Below, one piece after another: positions 50,281-59,649 of a DNA stretch of 64,000 nucleotides. This DNA comes from Rubrivivax sp. GTDB lineage: Bacteria > Pseudomonadota > Gammaproteobacteria > Burkholderiales > Burkholderiaceae_C. Both the position numbers and the translations under genes were made by a program. Under the pieces are notes generated by a model, which was not told where the DNA came from, did not search any database, and was given only the letters and a program-made list of their open reading frames with translations. Location of the stretch: the NCBI GenBank assembly GCA_030653385.1, contig JAURZM010000047.1:124001-188000 (forward strand), in the 5' to 3' direction. Every line of letters begins with the position of its first letter. Position 1 is the stretch's first letter.

Positions 50281-50940
50281 TCAGTCCTGCAGGTAGGCCG
50301 CCGCCAGCATCTGCAGGTGCGTGCGTGAAGCTTCGTCCAGGTGTGGCATCAAGAGCGCCAGCGCGTGGTAGCCGCCGCGCCCCATGGCCGCTGCGGCACT
50401 CTCCGGTTCCAGCGCGCGGCGCGGTTCGCGCACGTACTCGAAGCTGAGCCAATAGGTCACCACCACCACCATGCTGGTGGCCGTGGGCGCGGCTTCGGCC
50501 CCGGTGATGCGCACCGCGCCGTTGCGAGCCAGACCGTCCAGCAGCGCGTGCATGGCCTTGGCCTTGTTTTTCAGCACAAACTGGAAGTGTGTTTCCAGAC
50601 GACGGTTTTTGCTGAGCAGGTCGTTGAGGTCGCGGTACAGGAAGCGGTAGCTCCAGATCAGCTCGAACAGCATGTGGAAGAACAGCCACGCGTCTTCGAC
50701 GTTTTCCACGCCGTCGGCGGCTTGCAAGATTTCGCCCAGCGCCTTTTCGTAGCGGTCGAAGAGCGAGTTGATCAGCTCGTCCTTGGCCGGGTAGTGGTAG
50801 TACAGATTGCCCGGGCTGATGTTCATTTCCGCGCTGATCAGCGTGGTGCTGACATTCGGTTCACCGAAGCGGTTGAACAGGTCCAGCGTCACCTCGAGGA
50901 TGCGCTCGGCGGTGCGGCGGGGTTTTTTGGGTGCGACCAT
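50281..50940 (-). CDS. TetR/AcrR family transcriptional regulator
   Basis: 219 residues from ATG 50940. The HTH at about 10-55: 'TAERILEVTLDLFNRFGEPN', 'VSTTLISAEMNISPGNLYYH', 'YPAKDELINSLFDRYE'. The C-terminal ligand domain ('LFFHMLFELIWSYRFLYRDL', 'GGYHALALLMPHLDEASRTH') resembles TetR_C regulators such as those of lipid-related genes. It is divergent from the ABC exporter genes with a 58-base shared spacer, so it most likely represses them and itself. Confidence 0.9.
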   Translation of the reverse strand: MVAPKKPRRTAERILEVTLDLFNRFGEPNVSTTLISAEMNISPGNLYYHYPAKDELINSLFDRYEKALGEILQAADGVENVEDAWLFFHMLFELIWSYRFLYRDLNDLLSKNRRLETHFQFVLKNKAKAMHALLDGLARNGAVRITGAEAAPTATSMVVVVTYWLSFEYVREPRRALEPESAAAAMGRGGYHALALLMPHLDEASRTHLQMLAAAYLQD

Positions 50941-50981
50941 CCTGGTCCATTCTGTCAGCAGCAGGCTTTGCAGGGCCTGCC

Positions 50982-50987
50982 TACAAT
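50982..50987 (+). promoter_or_regulatory. Possible -10 element (TACAAT) of the ABC exporter genes
   Basis: TACAAT ends 11 bases before the ATG at 50999, which would give a very short leader. A GCAGGC (50961-50966) / GCCTGC (50975-50980) dyad lies directly before it, in the right place for TetR control. No good -35 element at 16-18 bases was found, so this stays tentative. Confidence 0.3.
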
Positions 50988-50998
50988 CCCGCGCCTCC

Positions 50999-51931
50999 AT
51001 GACCGAACACATGCCCGCTGTCCTCCCCGCTGTCCGCTTCAGCCATGTCTCCAAGGTCTACCAGGGAAGCCGCGGCACGCTGCAGGCGCTGGACGATGTG
51101 TCCTTCGACATCCAGCAAGGCGAGTTTTTTGGCCTGCTGGGCCCCAACGGCGCCGGCAAGACCACGTTGATCTCCATCCTGGCCGGTCTGTCGCGTGCCA
51201 CCAGCGGCCACGCCTCGGTGCTGGGCCACGACGTGCTGAGCGACTACGTCGAAGCCCGCAAGCGTCTGGGCGTAGTGCCGCAGGAACTGGTTTTCGACCC
51301 CTTCTTCAGCGTGCGCGAGACGCTGCGCATCCAGAGCGGCTATTTCGGGGTCAAGAACAACGACAACTGGATCGACGAGGTGCTGGCCGAGCTGGGCCTG
51401 TCGGACAAGGCCAACGCGAACATGCGGCAGCTGTCGGGCGGCATGAAACGCCGGGTGCTGGTGGCGCAGGCGCTGGTGCACCGGCCGCCGGTGATCGTGC
51501 TGGACGAACCCACCGCGGGTGTTGACGTCGAACTGCGCCAGACCCTGTGGCGCTTCATCGCGCGCCTGAACCGCGAAGGCCATACCGTGCTCTTGACCAC
51601 GCACTACCTGGAAGAAGCCGAGGCGCTGTGCGGCCGCATCGCGATGCTGCAGCAAGGCCGGCTGAAGGCGCTGGACAGCACCTCGGCCCTGTTGGCGGGC
51701 ACGGCCAGCACGATGTTGCGCTTCAAGACCGATGCGGCACTGCCGGCGGCGCTGGCCGACAAGGCGCGTGTCACCGGCCGCACCGTGCAGCTGAAGGCAC
51801 GCGACGCCGCCGAAGTGGAAACGCTGCTGACCCTGATGCGCACCAGCGGCGTGAAGGTCGAAGACCTGGAAATCGGCCGCGCCGACCTGGAAGACGTCTT
51901 CCTGGAAATCATGCAGGGGGCTCAGGCATGA
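50999..51931 (+). CDS. ABC transporter ATP-binding protein (ABC-2/NodI type)
   Basis: 310 residues. Walker A 'GLLGPNGAGKTTLISILAGL', Q-loop 'RLGVVPQELVFDPFFSV', signature 'MRQLSGGMKRRVLVAQAL', Walker B 'PPVIVLDEPTAGVDVELR', switch 'LLTTHYLEEAEALC'. After about residue 230 a C-terminal extension typical of ABC-2 exporters follows. Its stop overlaps the permease start (ATGA). In Burkholderiales this pair stands directly before bolA and the his operon, in the place of mla/tolerance-type exporters. Substrate unknown; NodIJ-like lipid or drug export is possible. Confidence 0.92.
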   Translation: MTEHMPAVLPAVRFSHVSKVYQGSRGTLQALDDVSFDIQQGEFFGLLGPNGAGKTTLISILAGLSRATSGHASVLGHDVLSDYVEARKRLGVVPQELVFDPFFSVRETLRIQSGYFGVKNNDNWIDEVLAELGLSDKANANMRQLSGGMKRRVLVAQALVHRPPVIVLDEPTAGVDVELRQTLWRFIARLNREGHTVLLTTHYLEEAEALCGRIAMLQQGRLKALDSTSALLAGTASTMLRFKTDAALPAALADKARVTGRTVQLKARDAAEVETLLTLMRTSGVKVEDLEIGRADLEDVFLEIMQGAQA

Positions 51932-52695
51932 GCGGTGTGCTGGCCGGCGCCGCGCCGCTGTTCCGCAAGGAAGTGCTGCGCTTCTGGAAAGTGGCCTTCC
52001 AGACCGTGGCCGCGCCGGTGCTGACGGCGCTGCTGTACCTGATGATCTTCGGCCATGTGCTGGAAGACCACGTGCAGGCGCTGCCGGGGGTGGCCTACAC
52101 CAGCTTCCTGGTGCCGGGCCTGGTGATGATGAGCGTGTTGCAGAACGCGTTTTCCAACAGCAGCAGTTCGCTGATTCAAAGCAAGATCACCGGCAACCTG
52201 GTGTTCCTGCTGGTCACGCCGCTGAGCCACTGGGCCTGGTTCGTGGCCTACGTGGGTGCGTCCATCGTGCGTGGCCTGGTGGTGGGCGGCGGGGTGCTGC
52301 TGGTCACGGTGTGGTTTGCGCCGCTGCGCCTGGCCGAACCTTGGTGGATGCTGGTGTTTGCGGTGCTGGGCGCCGGCATGATGGGCTCGCTGGGCCTGAT
52401 CGCCGGCTTGTGGGCCGAGAAGTTCGACCAGCTGGCGGCGTTCCAGAACTTTGTCATCATGCCCATGACCTTTTTGTCCGGCGTGTTCTATTCGGTGCAG
52501 AGCCTGCCGCCGGTGTGGCAGGCGGTGAGCCACCTGAACCCCTTCTTTTTCATGATCGACGGTTTCAGGCGCGGCTTCTTTGGCGTCAGCGATGCATCGC
52601 CCTGGCTCAGCCTGGCGGTGGTGGGTGGCAGCTTCGTGCTGGTGGCCGGCATCGCACTGCGCCTGCTGTCCACGGGCTACAAGCTCCGCACCTGA
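51928..52695 (+). CDS. ABC-2 type transporter permease (NodJ-like)
   Basis: 255 residues with six hydrophobic helices: 'VLTALLYLMIFGHVLEDHVQ', 'SFLVPGLVMMSVLQNAFSNS', 'GNLVFLLVTPLSHWAWFVAY', 'LVFAVLGAGMMGSLGLIAGL', 'FVIMPMTFLSGVFYSVQSLP', 'LAVVGGSFVLVAGIALRLLS'. The ABC-2 signature around 'MTFLSGVFYSVQSLPPVWQ' is clear. It works with the ATPase encoded just upstream as an inner-membrane exporter. bolA follows after 12 bases. Confidence 0.92.
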   Translation: MSGVLAGAAPLFRKEVLRFWKVAFQTVAAPVLTALLYLMIFGHVLEDHVQALPGVAYTSFLVPGLVMMSVLQNAFSNSSSSLIQSKITGNLVFLLVTPLSHWAWFVAYVGASIVRGLVVGGGVLLVTVWFAPLRLAEPWWMLVFAVLGAGMMGSLGLIAGLWAEKFDQLAAFQNFVIMPMTFLSGVFYSVQSLPPVWQAVSHLNPFFFMIDGFRRGFFGVSDASPWLSLAVVGGSFVLVAGIALRLLSTGYKLRT

Positions 52696-52707
52696 GACAA
52701 TCGCGCC

Positions 52708-52998
52708 ATGGCTGATCCCACCCCCCAAGAAGTCCGCGACTTCATCGCAGCCGGCCTGCCTTGTGAACACCTCGAACTCGAAGGAGACGGTCGGCACTTT
52801 TTTGCCACCATCGTGTCGGCCCGCTTCGAAGGGCTGTCACGCGTGCGCCGCCACCAGCTGGTCTACACAGCCCTGGGCGATAGAATGCGCGAGCAGATCC
52901 ACGCCCTGTCGATGAAAACGCTCACCCCCGCCGAACACGCCGCAGCGCCCGCAGCACCCGCTGACGGCGCAGCTGCGGCCGGCCACCACCCCCACTGA
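52708..52998 (+). CDS. BolA/IbaG family protein
   Basis: 96 residues: 'EVRDFIAAGLPCEHLELEGD', 'GRHFFATIVSARFEGLSRVR', 'RHQLVYTALGDRMREQIHAL', 'SMKTLTPAEH' with the helix-turn-helix of BolA and the conserved His. A Cys (CEHLE) could join a [2Fe-2S] centre with a monothiol glutaredoxin. The last 25 residues are an Ala/Pro/His tail. In many Burkholderiales murA follows this gene; here 90 non-coding bases lead straight to hisG. Confidence 0.92.
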   Translation: MADPTPQEVRDFIAAGLPCEHLELEGDGRHFFATIVSARFEGLSRVRRHQLVYTALGDRMREQIHALSMKTLTPAEHAAAPAAPADGAAAAGHHPH

Positions 52999-53088
52999 AA
53001 CACCCTGCGGTGTGCCGCGGGGAACCGCTGCGCGCCGCCTGTGCGGTGAACTTCGGCCCCTGACAGCGTGCACCGGGATACCCAACCC

Positions 53089-53745
53089 ATGATCACGCTC
53101 GCACTGTCCAAGGGACGCATCTTCGATGACTCGCTGCCGCTGTTGCGCGCCGCCGGCATCGAGGTGCTGGAAGACCCTGAAAAAAGCCGCAAGCTCATCA
53201 TCGGCACCACCCGGCCCGACGTGCGCGTGGTGCTGGTGCGCGCCAGCGACGTGCCCACCTACGTGCGCCACGGCGGCGCCGACCTGGGTGTGGCGGGGCT
53301 GGACAGCCTGCTGGAAGACGGCGAGGGCCTGTACAAACCCGTCGACCTGAAGATCGCGCGCTGCCGCATGAGCGTGGCCACCCGCGCCGACTTCGACTAT
53401 GCCGCCGCCGTCAAGCAGGGTTCGCGCATCCGCGTCGCTACCAAATACACGCACACCGCACGCCAGCACTTTGCGGCCAAGGGGGTGCACGTGGACCTGA
53501 TCAAGCTCTACGGCAGCATGGAACTGGCGCCGCTGACCGGGCTGGCCGATGCCATCGTCGACCTGGTGTCCACCGGCAGCACGCTCAGGGCCAACCACCT
53601 GGTGGAGGTGGAGCGCATCATGGACATCTCGGCCCGGCTGGTGGTCAACCCGGCGGCGCTGAAGCTCAAGCGCGAGGCGCTGCGGGCCTTGATTGATGCT
53701 TTCGAAGCGGCGGTGGCTGCCGCCGAACCCGGGCGCACCGCATGA
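53089..53745 (+). CDS. hisG: ATP phosphoribosyltransferase catalytic subunit, short form
   Basis: 218 residues, the short HisG form that needs HisZ as a regulatory partner (not in the window). '[20 protein letters not shown]', '[20 protein letters not shown]', '[18 protein letters not shown]', '[20 protein letters not shown]', '[20 protein letters not shown]' (PRPP-binding loop). It starts histidine synthesis from ATP and PRPP. Its stop overlaps the hisD start as ATGA. Confidence 0.96.
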   Translation: MITLALSKGRIFDDSLPLLRAAGIEVLEDPEKSRKLIIGTTRPDVRVVLVRASDVPTYVRHGGADLGVAGLDSLLEDGEGLYKPVDLKIARCRMSVATRADFDYAAAVKQGSRIRVATKYTHTARQHFAAKGVHVDLIKLYGSMELAPLTGLADAIVDLVSTGSTLRANHLVEVERIMDISARLVVNPAALKLKREALRALIDAFEAAVAAAEPGRTA

Positions 53746-55541
53746 ACGCCGTCAACATCCGCCGGCTGGCCACCACCGACGCCGCCTTCGAAGCGCAATT
53801 CCGGAACGTGCTGCACTGGTCGGCCGACACCGATGCCGCCATCGAAACCCGCGTCGCGGAAATCGTTGACGACGTGCGGCGGCGCGGTGACTCAGCGGTG
53901 CTGGAATACACCGCACGTTATGACCAGGTGCAGGCCGGCAGCGTGGCCGAGTTCGAAATCGGCGCGCACGAACTGCGTGCCGCGCTGGACAGCATCACCC
54001 CTGCGCAGCGCGCTGCCCTGGCGGCCGCCGCCGAACGGGTGCGCGACTACCACCAGCGCCAGCTCGATGCGTCCAGCCGCAGCTGGCAGTACCGCGACGC
54101 CGACGGCAACCTGCTGGGCCAGAAGGTGACACCGCTGGACCGTGTGGGCATCTACGTGCCCGGCGGCAAGGCGGCCTACCCCAGCAGCGTATTGATGAAC
54201 GCCCTTCCGGCGCAGGTGGCCGGTGTCGGCGAGATCGTCATGGTCGTGCCCACGCCCAGAGGCGAGCGCAATGCCCTGGTGCTGGCCGCGGCTTGTGTCG
54301 CCGGCGTGCACCGGGTCTTCACCATCGGCGGCGCCCAGGCCGTGGCCGCGCTGGCCTACGGCACGGCCACCGTGCCGCGCGTGGACAAGATCACCGGCCC
54401 CGGCAACGCGTATGTCGCCAGCGCCAAGCGGCGCGTGTTCGGCCAGGTGGGCATCGACATGATCGCCGGGCCCAGCGAGATCCTGGTGCTGGCCGACGGC
54501 ACGACACCGCCCGACTGGGTTGCAATGGACCTCTTCAGCCAGGCCGAACACGACGAACTGGCGCAGAGCATCCTGCTGTGCCCCGATGCGGCCTACATCG
54601 ACGCCGTGCACGAGGCCATCAACCGCCTGCTGCCCGAGATGCCGCGCCAGGCCGTCATCCGCGCCAGCCTGGAAGGCCGCGGCGCGCTGATCCACACCCG
54701 CAGCCTGGAAGAGGCCTGCGCCATCAGCAACCGCATCGCACCCGAGCACCTGGAAGTCAGCTCGAAAGAGCCGGGGCGCTGGGAGCCGCTGCTCAGACAC
54801 GCCGGCGCCATCTTCCTGGGCGCCTACACCAGCGAAAGCCTGGGCGACTACTGCGCCGGCCCGAACCATGTGCTGCCCACCAGCGGCACCGCGCGTTTCA
54901 GCTCGCCGCTGGGGGTCTACGACTTCGTCAAGCGCAGCAGCCTGATCGAGGTCAGCGAAGCCGGGGCGCAACTGCTGGGGCCGGTGGCCGCCGAGCTGGC
55001 CTACGGCGAAGGACTGCAGGCGCATGCCCGAGCCGCCGAACTGCGCCTGAACGGCCAGGCTGCTGCGGCGCGTGCGCCGGTGGCCTTCAGTGTGCGGCCG
55101 GTGGATGCCGACAACCTGGAAGCCGTGCTCAAGCTCAGCGTGGCAGCCGGCCAGAAGCGCTTCGTGGCCACGCCCGAACGTTCGCTGGCCCAGGTGGCCT
55201 ACCAACCCGCGGGCCGCGCGCTGGCCATGTTCGACGGTGAAGAAGCCGTTGGCATGATGCTGCTCTACGACGCCCGCCTGGACAAGGAAGAACCTGCCGA
55301 GCAGCTGTATGTCTGGCGCATCCTGATCGACGCGCGCCACCAGAAACGCGGCCTGGGCCGGCTGGCCATGGCCTGGGTGGTGGAAGAAGCAAGGCGCTGG
55401 GGCGTACCTGAAGTCGGCCTGTCCCACGTGGGCTTGCCTGGCAACGCCGGCCCCTTCTACGAAAAGTTGGGGTTCACTTACACCGGCGAGGTGGAAGACG
55501 GTGAGCACAAGATGATCTTGCGTCTGGCGGCCTTGCCATGA
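53742..55541 (+). CDS. hisD: Histidinol dehydrogenase fused to a GNAT acetyltransferase
   Basis: 599 residues against about 430-440 for normal HisD. Residues 1-438 are complete HisD: '[20 protein letters not shown]', '[20 protein letters not shown]', '[14 protein letters not shown]', '[17 protein letters not shown]' (zinc ligands), '[20 protein letters not shown]', '[18 protein letters not shown]'. A short Ala linker (439-446) leads into a GNAT domain (449-596): '[16 protein letters not shown]', '[20 protein letters not shown]' with the Q534-K-R-G-L-G539 acetyl-CoA loop, '[20 protein letters not shown]'. The GNAT part resembles BltD/PaiA-type polyamine N-acetyltransferases. No stop or frame change separates them; hisC follows by ATGA overlap. 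Confidence 0.93.
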   Translation: MNAVNIRRLATTDAAFEAQFRNVLHWSADTDAAIETRVAEIVDDVRRRGDSAVLEYTARYDQVQAGSVAEFEIGAHELRAALDSITPAQRAALAAAAERVRDYHQRQLDASSRSWQYRDADGNLLGQKVTPLDRVGIYVPGGKAAYPSSVLMNALPAQVAGVGEIVMVVPTPRGERNALVLAAACVAGVHRVFTIGGAQAVAALAYGTATVPRVDKITGPGNAYVASAKRRVFGQVGIDMIAGPSEILVLADGTTPPDWVAMDLFSQAEHDELAQSILLCPDAAYIDAVHEAINRLLPEMPRQAVIRASLEGRGALIHTRSLEEACAISNRIAPEHLEVSSKEPGRWEPLLRHAGAIFLGAYTSESLGDYCAGPNHVLPTSGTARFSSPLGVYDFVKRSSLIEVSEAGAQLLGPVAAELAYGEGLQAHARAAELRLNGQAAAARAPVAFSVRPVDADNLEAVLKLSVAAGQKRFVATPERSLAQVAYQPAGRALAMFDGEEAVGMMLLYDARLDKEEPAEQLYVWRILIDARHQKRGLGRLAMAWVVEEARRWGVPEVGLSHVGLPGNAGPFYEKLGFTYTGEVEDGEHKMILRLAALP

Positions 55542-56647
55542 CCGCCGCTTCGGACACCACCATGAACCCGCTGAGCCAGCGCATCGCCACCACCATCCGC
55601 CAGGACGTGCAAAGCATGCACGCCTATGCCATCCAGCCCAGCGCCGGTTTCATCAAGCTGGACGCGATGGAAAACCCCTTCCGCCTGCCGCTCGAACTGC
55701 AGCAGGAACTGGGCGAACGGCTTGGGCGTGTGGCCATCAACCGCTACCCGGCGCAGTGTGTGCCTGATCTGGTGGCGGCGCTGTCGCGCGCCGTTGAACT
55801 GCCGGCCGGCTGCAAGCTGATCGTCGGCAACGGGTCGGACGAACTCATCGACATCCTGTCGGTGGCCTGCGACGTGCCGGGTGCGGTGGTGATGGCCCCG
55901 CTGCCCGGCTTCGTGATGTACGAGATGTCGGCCCGCCTGCGCGGCCTGAAGTTTGTCGGCGTGCCGCTGACGGCCGGCTTCGAGCTGGACGAAACCGCGA
56001 TGCTGGCGGCCATCGAGCAGCACCGCCCGGCCATCACCTACATCGCTTACCCCAACAACCCCACGGCCAACCTCTTCGACGACGCCGTCATCGACCGCAT
56101 CGTGGCGGCGGTGGGCGCGCAGCAGGGCCTGGTGGTCTTCGACGAGGCCTACCAGCCCTTTTCCAGCCGCAGCTGGATGCAGCGTTTGGCCGGGCACGAG
56201 CACGTGCTGGTGCTGCGCACGCTGTCCAAGTTCGGTCTGGCCGGTGTGCGGCTGGGTTACCTGTGTGGCGCGGCAACGCTGATCGACGAAATCGACAAGG
56301 TGCGCCCGCCCTACAACGTGAGCGTGTTGAATGCCGAAGCGGCGATGTTTGCGCTGGACCACGCGGGCGAATACACGCGCCAGGCGGCATTGCTGAAAAG
56401 CGAACGCGCCAGACTGCAGCAGTTGCTGGCTGCGCTGCCCGAGGTGCATACCTTCCCCAGCGAAGCCAACATGGTCCTGGTGCGTGTGCCCGACTCGAAG
56501 CGCACTTTCGAAGGCATGAAAGCCCAGGGTGTGCTGGTCAAGCACATCGCCGGACTGCACCCGCTGCTGGCCAACTGCCTGCGGCTGACCGTGGGCACGC
56601 CGGCCGAGAACGACCTCATGATCCGTGCCCTGAAGGAAAGCCTGTGA
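55538..56647 (+). CDS. hisC: Histidinol-phosphate aminotransferase
   Basis: 369 residues. PLP fold type I: '[20 protein letters not shown]', '[20 protein letters not shown]', '[20 protein letters not shown]', '[20 protein letters not shown]' (PLP Asp), '[20 protein letters not shown]' with Lys231 as the Schiff-base residue, '[20 protein letters not shown]' (Arg for the phosphate/carboxylate). It converts imidazole acetol-phosphate to histidinol-phosphate. It overlaps hisD-GNAT and hisB by four bases at each end. Confidence 0.97.
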   Translation: MTAASDTTMNPLSQRIATTIRQDVQSMHAYAIQPSAGFIKLDAMENPFRLPLELQQELGERLGRVAINRYPAQCVPDLVAALSRAVELPAGCKLIVGNGSDELIDILSVACDVPGAVVMAPLPGFVMYEMSARLRGLKFVGVPLTAGFELDETAMLAAIEQHRPAITYIAYPNNPTANLFDDAVIDRIVAAVGAQQGLVVFDEAYQPFSSRSWMQRLAGHEHVLVLRTLSKFGLAGVRLGYLCGAATLIDEIDKVRPPYNVSVLNAEAAMFALDHAGEYTRQAALLKSERARLQQLLAALPEVHTFPSEANMVLVRVPDSKRTFEGMKAQGVLVKHIAGLHPLLANCLRLTVGTPAENDLMIRALKESL

Positions 56648-57249
56648 GCAGCGAGACCCTCCACCGCGTCGCCGAAGTGCGACGCGACACCAAGGAAACG
56701 CAGATCCGCGTTCGCATCGACCTCGACGGTACGGGCGCGGCGCAGCTGTCCACCGGCATCGGCTTCTTCGACCACATGCTGGACCAGATCGCACGCCACG
56801 GGCTCATCGACCTCGAGGTCGAAGCCGTCGGCGACCTGCACATCGACGGCCACCATACGGTGGAAGACGTCGGCATCACGCTAGGAATGGCCTTTGCGCA
56901 GGCTGCTGCCGACAAGAAGGGCATCACGCGCTTCGGCCACAGCTACGTGCCGCTGGACGAGGCGCTGTCGCGCGTGGTGGTCGACTTCTCCGGCCGCCCC
57001 GGGCTGCACATGCACGTGCCCTTCAAGGCCGGCATGGTCGGTGGCTTCGACACCCAGCTGGCCTACGAGTTCTTTCAGGGCTTCAGCAACCACGCCCTGG
57101 TGACGCTGCACATCGACAATCTGAAGGGCGACAACGCCCACCACCAGTGCGAGACGGTGTTCAAGGCCTTCGCGCGCGCGCTGCGCATGGCGCTGGCGCC
57201 AGACCCGCGCTCGGCCGGCGTGATCCCTTCGACCAAGGGCAGTTTGTGA
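56644..57249 (+). CDS. hisB: Imidazoleglycerol-phosphate dehydratase
   Basis: 201 residues, starting at GTG 56644 (GTGA overlap with the hisC stop). It is the stand-alone dehydratase without the phosphatase domain of E. coli HisB. The Mn-binding His clusters are present: '[20 protein letters not shown]', '[20 protein letters not shown]', '[20 protein letters not shown]', '[17 protein letters not shown]'. It acts on imidazole glycerol phosphate in histidine synthesis. A 246-base structured spacer follows. Confidence 0.97.
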   Translation: MSSETLHRVAEVRRDTKETQIRVRIDLDGTGAAQLSTGIGFFDHMLDQIARHGLIDLEVEAVGDLHIDGHHTVEDVGITLGMAFAQAAADKKGITRFGHSYVPLDEALSRVVVDFSGRPGLHMHVPFKAGMVGGFDTQLAYEFFQGFSNHALVTLHIDNLKGDNAHHQCETVFKAFARALRMALAPDPRSAGVIPSTKGSL

Positions 57250-57274
57250 GCCCCCAAGCTCGCTCGCGCTCCAC

Positions 57275-57457
57275 GCAACGCCAGAGGCGTTGCTTGCTTG
57301 GCCGTCCAAGTCCGCGCAGGCGGACTTGGAGCCGCGGCCTTCGCCCCCCCGAGGGGGGCGAGCTGGACGAGAAACAGTCCCTGCGGACTGCTTCTCGCCT
57401 GCGAGCGCCTGCGGCGTCCTCGCCGCAGGCCGTCCGCCTACGGCCCGGCAGAGCCGG
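57275..57457. repeat. Array of six consecutive hairpins between hisB and hisH
   Basis: Stems: 57275-57282/57286-57293 (8 bp, loop 3); 57305-57315/57320-57330 (11 bp, loop 4); 57341-57349/57353-57361 (9 bp, mainly C/G, loop 3); 57368-57380/57385-57397 (12 of 13 paired, loop 4); 57407-57416/57421-57430 (10 bp, loop 4); 57445-57449/57453-57457 (5 bp, loop 3). None has a T-run, so they are not simple terminators. The left flank resembles extragenic repeats common in Burkholderiales ('CCCCCAAGCTCGCTCGCG'). No protein-like frame covers the 246 bases from 57250 to 57495. Confidence 0.8.
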
Positions 57458-57495
57458 TTCCGTGGCGGGAAGCTGGGTCTTTGCGAGGCGCTGAT

Positions 57496-58137
57496 ATGGC
57501 CACTATCGCCGTCGTCGATTACGGCATGGGCAACCTGCGCTCGGTGTCGCAGGCCGTGCTGCACGTGGCTGCGGGCACGGGCTTGGAGGTCATCGTCACG
57601 CAGCGTCCGGAAGAGGTGATGGCCGCGGAACGTGTGGTGCTGCCCGGCCAGGGCGCGATGCGCGACTGCATGCGCGAGCTGCACGATTCAGGCCTGAAGG
57701 ACGCCGTGCTGCACGCCGCAGCGCACAAGCCGCTGATGGGCGTGTGCGTGGGCATGCAGATGCTGCTGGACCACAGCGAAGAGCAGGACACACCGGGCCT
57801 GGGCCTGATCCCGGGCCGCGTGCGGCGTTTCCAGCTCGAAGGCCGGCTGCAGCCCGACGGCAGCCGCTACAAGGTGCCGCAGATGGGCTGGAACCGCGTC
57901 GAGCAGCAGCCGCACGCGCTGTGGGACGGCGTGCCCGACCAGAGCTGGTTCTACTTCGTGCACAGCTATTACGCTGCGCCGTCGGACCCGCGCGACATTG
58001 CCGGCGAAACGGACTATGGTGCGCGCTTTACCTGCGCCGTCGCACGGGATAACATTTTTGCCACCCAGTTTCACCCCGAGAAGAGCGCCGAACAGGGCCT
58101 GGCCCTGTACCGCAACTTCCTGCGCTGGAAGCCCTGA
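57496..58137 (+). CDS. hisH: Imidazole glycerol phosphate synthase, glutaminase subunit
   Basis: 213 residues from ATG 57496. Class I glutamine amidotransferase: '[20 protein letters not shown]', '[20 protein letters not shown]', nucleophile Cys in '[19 protein letters not shown]', '[14 protein letters not shown]', '[11 protein letters not shown]', and His/Glu in '[20 protein letters not shown]'. It supplies ammonia to HisF. hisA follows after 82 bases of pyrimidine-rich spacer. Confidence 0.97.
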   Translation: MATIAVVDYGMGNLRSVSQAVLHVAAGTGLEVIVTQRPEEVMAAERVVLPGQGAMRDCMRELHDSGLKDAVLHAAAHKPLMGVCVGMQMLLDHSEEQDTPGLGLIPGRVRRFQLEGRLQPDGSRYKVPQMGWNRVEQQPHALWDGVPDQSWFYFVHSYYAAPSDPRDIAGETDYGARFTCAVARDNIFATQFHPEKSAEQGLALYRNFLRWKP

Positions 58138-58219
58138 CCGCCGCCGTACCCCCCGACGCCGCCCTGCTGCCACGGCCTTCCGTCCGCGCCCCCTTCCTCC
58201 ACCACGCTCAAAGCGAGCC

Positions 58220-58960
58220 ATGCTGCTGATACCGGCCATCGACCTCAAGGACGGCAAGTGCGTTCGCCTGCAACAAGGCGACATGCAGGCCGTCACCACC
58301 TTCGGCGACGACCCCGCCGCCATGGCCCAGCGCTGGCTGGACGCCGGCGCCCGGCGGCTGCACCTCGTCGACCTCAATGGCGCCTTCGCCGGCAAGCCGG
58401 TGAACGAGGGCGCGGTGAAATCCATCCTGCGGGTCGTCGGCGACAAGATCCCGGTGCAGCTGGGCGGCGGCCTTCGCGACCTCGACACCATCGAACGCTA
58501 CCTCGACGACGGCCTCAGCTACGTCATCATCGGCACCGCGGCCGTGAAGAGCCCGGGTTTCCTGAAGGACGCCTGCACGGCCTTCGGCGGCCACGTCATC
58601 GTCGGCCTCGACGCCAAGGACGGCAAGGTGGCCACCGACGGCTGGAGCAAGCTCACCGGCCACGAGGTCGTCGACCTGGCACAGAAGTTCGAGGACTACG
58701 GCGTCGAAGGCGTGATCTACACCGATATCGGCCGCGACGGCATGCTCACGGGCATCAACATCGACGCCACGGTGAAGCTGGCGCGGGCGCTGACGATCCC
58801 GGTATGGGCCTCGGGCGGGCTGTCGGACATCGCCGACATCGAGCGGCTGTGCGCCGTCGCATCGGAAGGCGTGGCCGGCGTGATCTGCGGGCGCAGCATC
58901 TACACCGGCGCGCTCGACTTCACCGCGGCGCAGCGGCGCGCCGACGAACTCGTGGCCTGA
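58220..58960 (+). CDS. hisA: Phosphoribosylformimino-5-aminoimidazole carboxamide ribotide isomerase
   Basis: 246 residues, (beta/alpha)8 barrel. Catalytic Asp in '[20 protein letters not shown]' and '[20 protein letters not shown]'; phosphate loops '[20 protein letters not shown]', '[14 protein letters not shown]' and '[16 protein letters not shown]'. It isomerises ProFAR to PRFAR for HisF/HisH. Transcription toward hisF must pass a gene on the opposite strand. Confidence 0.97.
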   Translation: MLLIPAIDLKDGKCVRLQQGDMQAVTTFGDDPAAMAQRWLDAGARRLHLVDLNGAFAGKPVNEGAVKSILRVVGDKIPVQLGGGLRDLDTIERYLDDGLSYVIIGTAAVKSPGFLKDACTAFGGHVIVGLDAKDGKVATDGWSKLTGHEVVDLAQKFEDYGVEGVIYTDIGRDGMLTGINIDATVKLARALTIPVWASGGLSDIADIERLCAVASEGVAGVICGRSIYTGALDFTAAQRRADELVA

Positions 58961-58974
58961 ACGGGCGTGGTCAA

Positions 58975-59001
58975 GAAAAACGGCGCGGTGAAGACCGCGC
59001 C
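58975..59001 (-). terminator. Rho-independent terminator of the CHRD gene
   Basis: Stem 58982-58989 (GGCGCGGT) pairs with 58994-59001 around GAAG. On the minus strand it is followed by a T-rich run (A-run at 58975-58980). It lies 40 bases after the stop of the CHRD gene and just after hisA on the plus strand, where the T-run would be absent, so it acts mainly for the minus strand. Confidence 0.85.
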
Positions 59002-59040
59002 GCGCCATTTGTGCAGCCGCCGCCAGGCGGCGGCCCGCTG

Positions 59041-59649
59041 TCAGGCCGCCGGACGGCGCTGGCGGCGCGCCAGGCCACCCAACGCGGCCAGCCCCAGCGC
59101 CATCAGCGCGTAGGTCGACGGTTCGGGGATCTGGGCCACCAGGAAGCCGCGGATCTCGCCGCCCGGTGCGAAGCTGCTGTGGATGTTCAGGTAGGCCGAG
59201 CCGCCGGCCATGCCGGCCGCCAGGGCGTTGAAGGCCGAATTGACGGTGCCACCGTTGTTGGTGATGTAGGCCGCGTTCCAGCTCGCGGTGTCGAGCATGT
59301 TGAAGGTGACGTCGTAGGTGCCCGAGGTGACGCCGGCGGGGAAACCGGGGAAGGTCGGCGTCGGGGTGGCTACGCCGACGGTGCCCGCGCCGGGCACCGC
59401 CGTGCAGCAATGGATGTGTGCCACCGTGGTGGGGCCGGTCAGGCCGGCGAAGATGCTCTGCACGCGCATCGTGAAGCTGGTGGTGTCCAGCGTGACGATG
59501 CCGAAGCCGGTGCCGAACGAGGCCACCGGCGGCGACTCGTTGGCCCCACTCAGCATGGCGTTGTAGACGAGGGTGTCGGCTTGCGCCGACGTGGCACCCA
59601 GCAGGCCGAGTACCGCGACTGCCGATGCCATCAAGGGGGTCGTCTTCAT
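59041..59649 (-). CDS. CHRD-domain protein with PEP-CTERM tail, inside the his operon
   Basis: 202 residues from ATG 59649. Signal peptide 'AVAVLGLLGATSAQA'. CHRD domain: 'YNAMLSGANESPPVASFGTG', 'HIHCCTAVPGAGTVGVATPT', 'FPAGVTSGTYDVTFNMLDTA', 'AYLNIHSSFAPGGEIRGFLV', with the His-rich strands typical of chordin-like CHRD proteins. The end is a PEP-CTERM signal (IPEPSTYALMALGLAALG, then RRQRR). It is read against the his genes and lies between hisA and hisF with its own terminator, so it looks like an insertion into the operon. Confidence 0.9.
   Translation of the reverse strand: MKTTPLMASAVAVLGLLGATSAQADTLVYNAMLSGANESPPVASFGTGFGIVTLDTTSFTMRVQSIFAGLTGPTTVAHIHCCTAVPGAGTVGVATPTPTFPGFPAGVTSGTYDVTFNMLDTASWNAAYITNNGGTVNSAFNALAAGMAGGSAYLNIHSSFAPGGEIRGFLVAQIPEPSTYALMALGLAALGGLARRQRRPAA

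Noticed and set aside
55040..55085. Possible frameshift or hidden stop between HisD and GNAT
   Set aside because: The bases read through in frame '[20 protein letters not shown]'; the TGA present there is out of frame. Resequencing could still change this, but the window shows a true fusion.
57298..57495. An N-terminal extension of HisH through the hairpin region
   Set aside because: The open frame there is made of hairpin repeats with Arg/Ala/Pro-rich text. HisH normally begins with the '[10 protein letters not shown]' strand, found right after ATG 57496.
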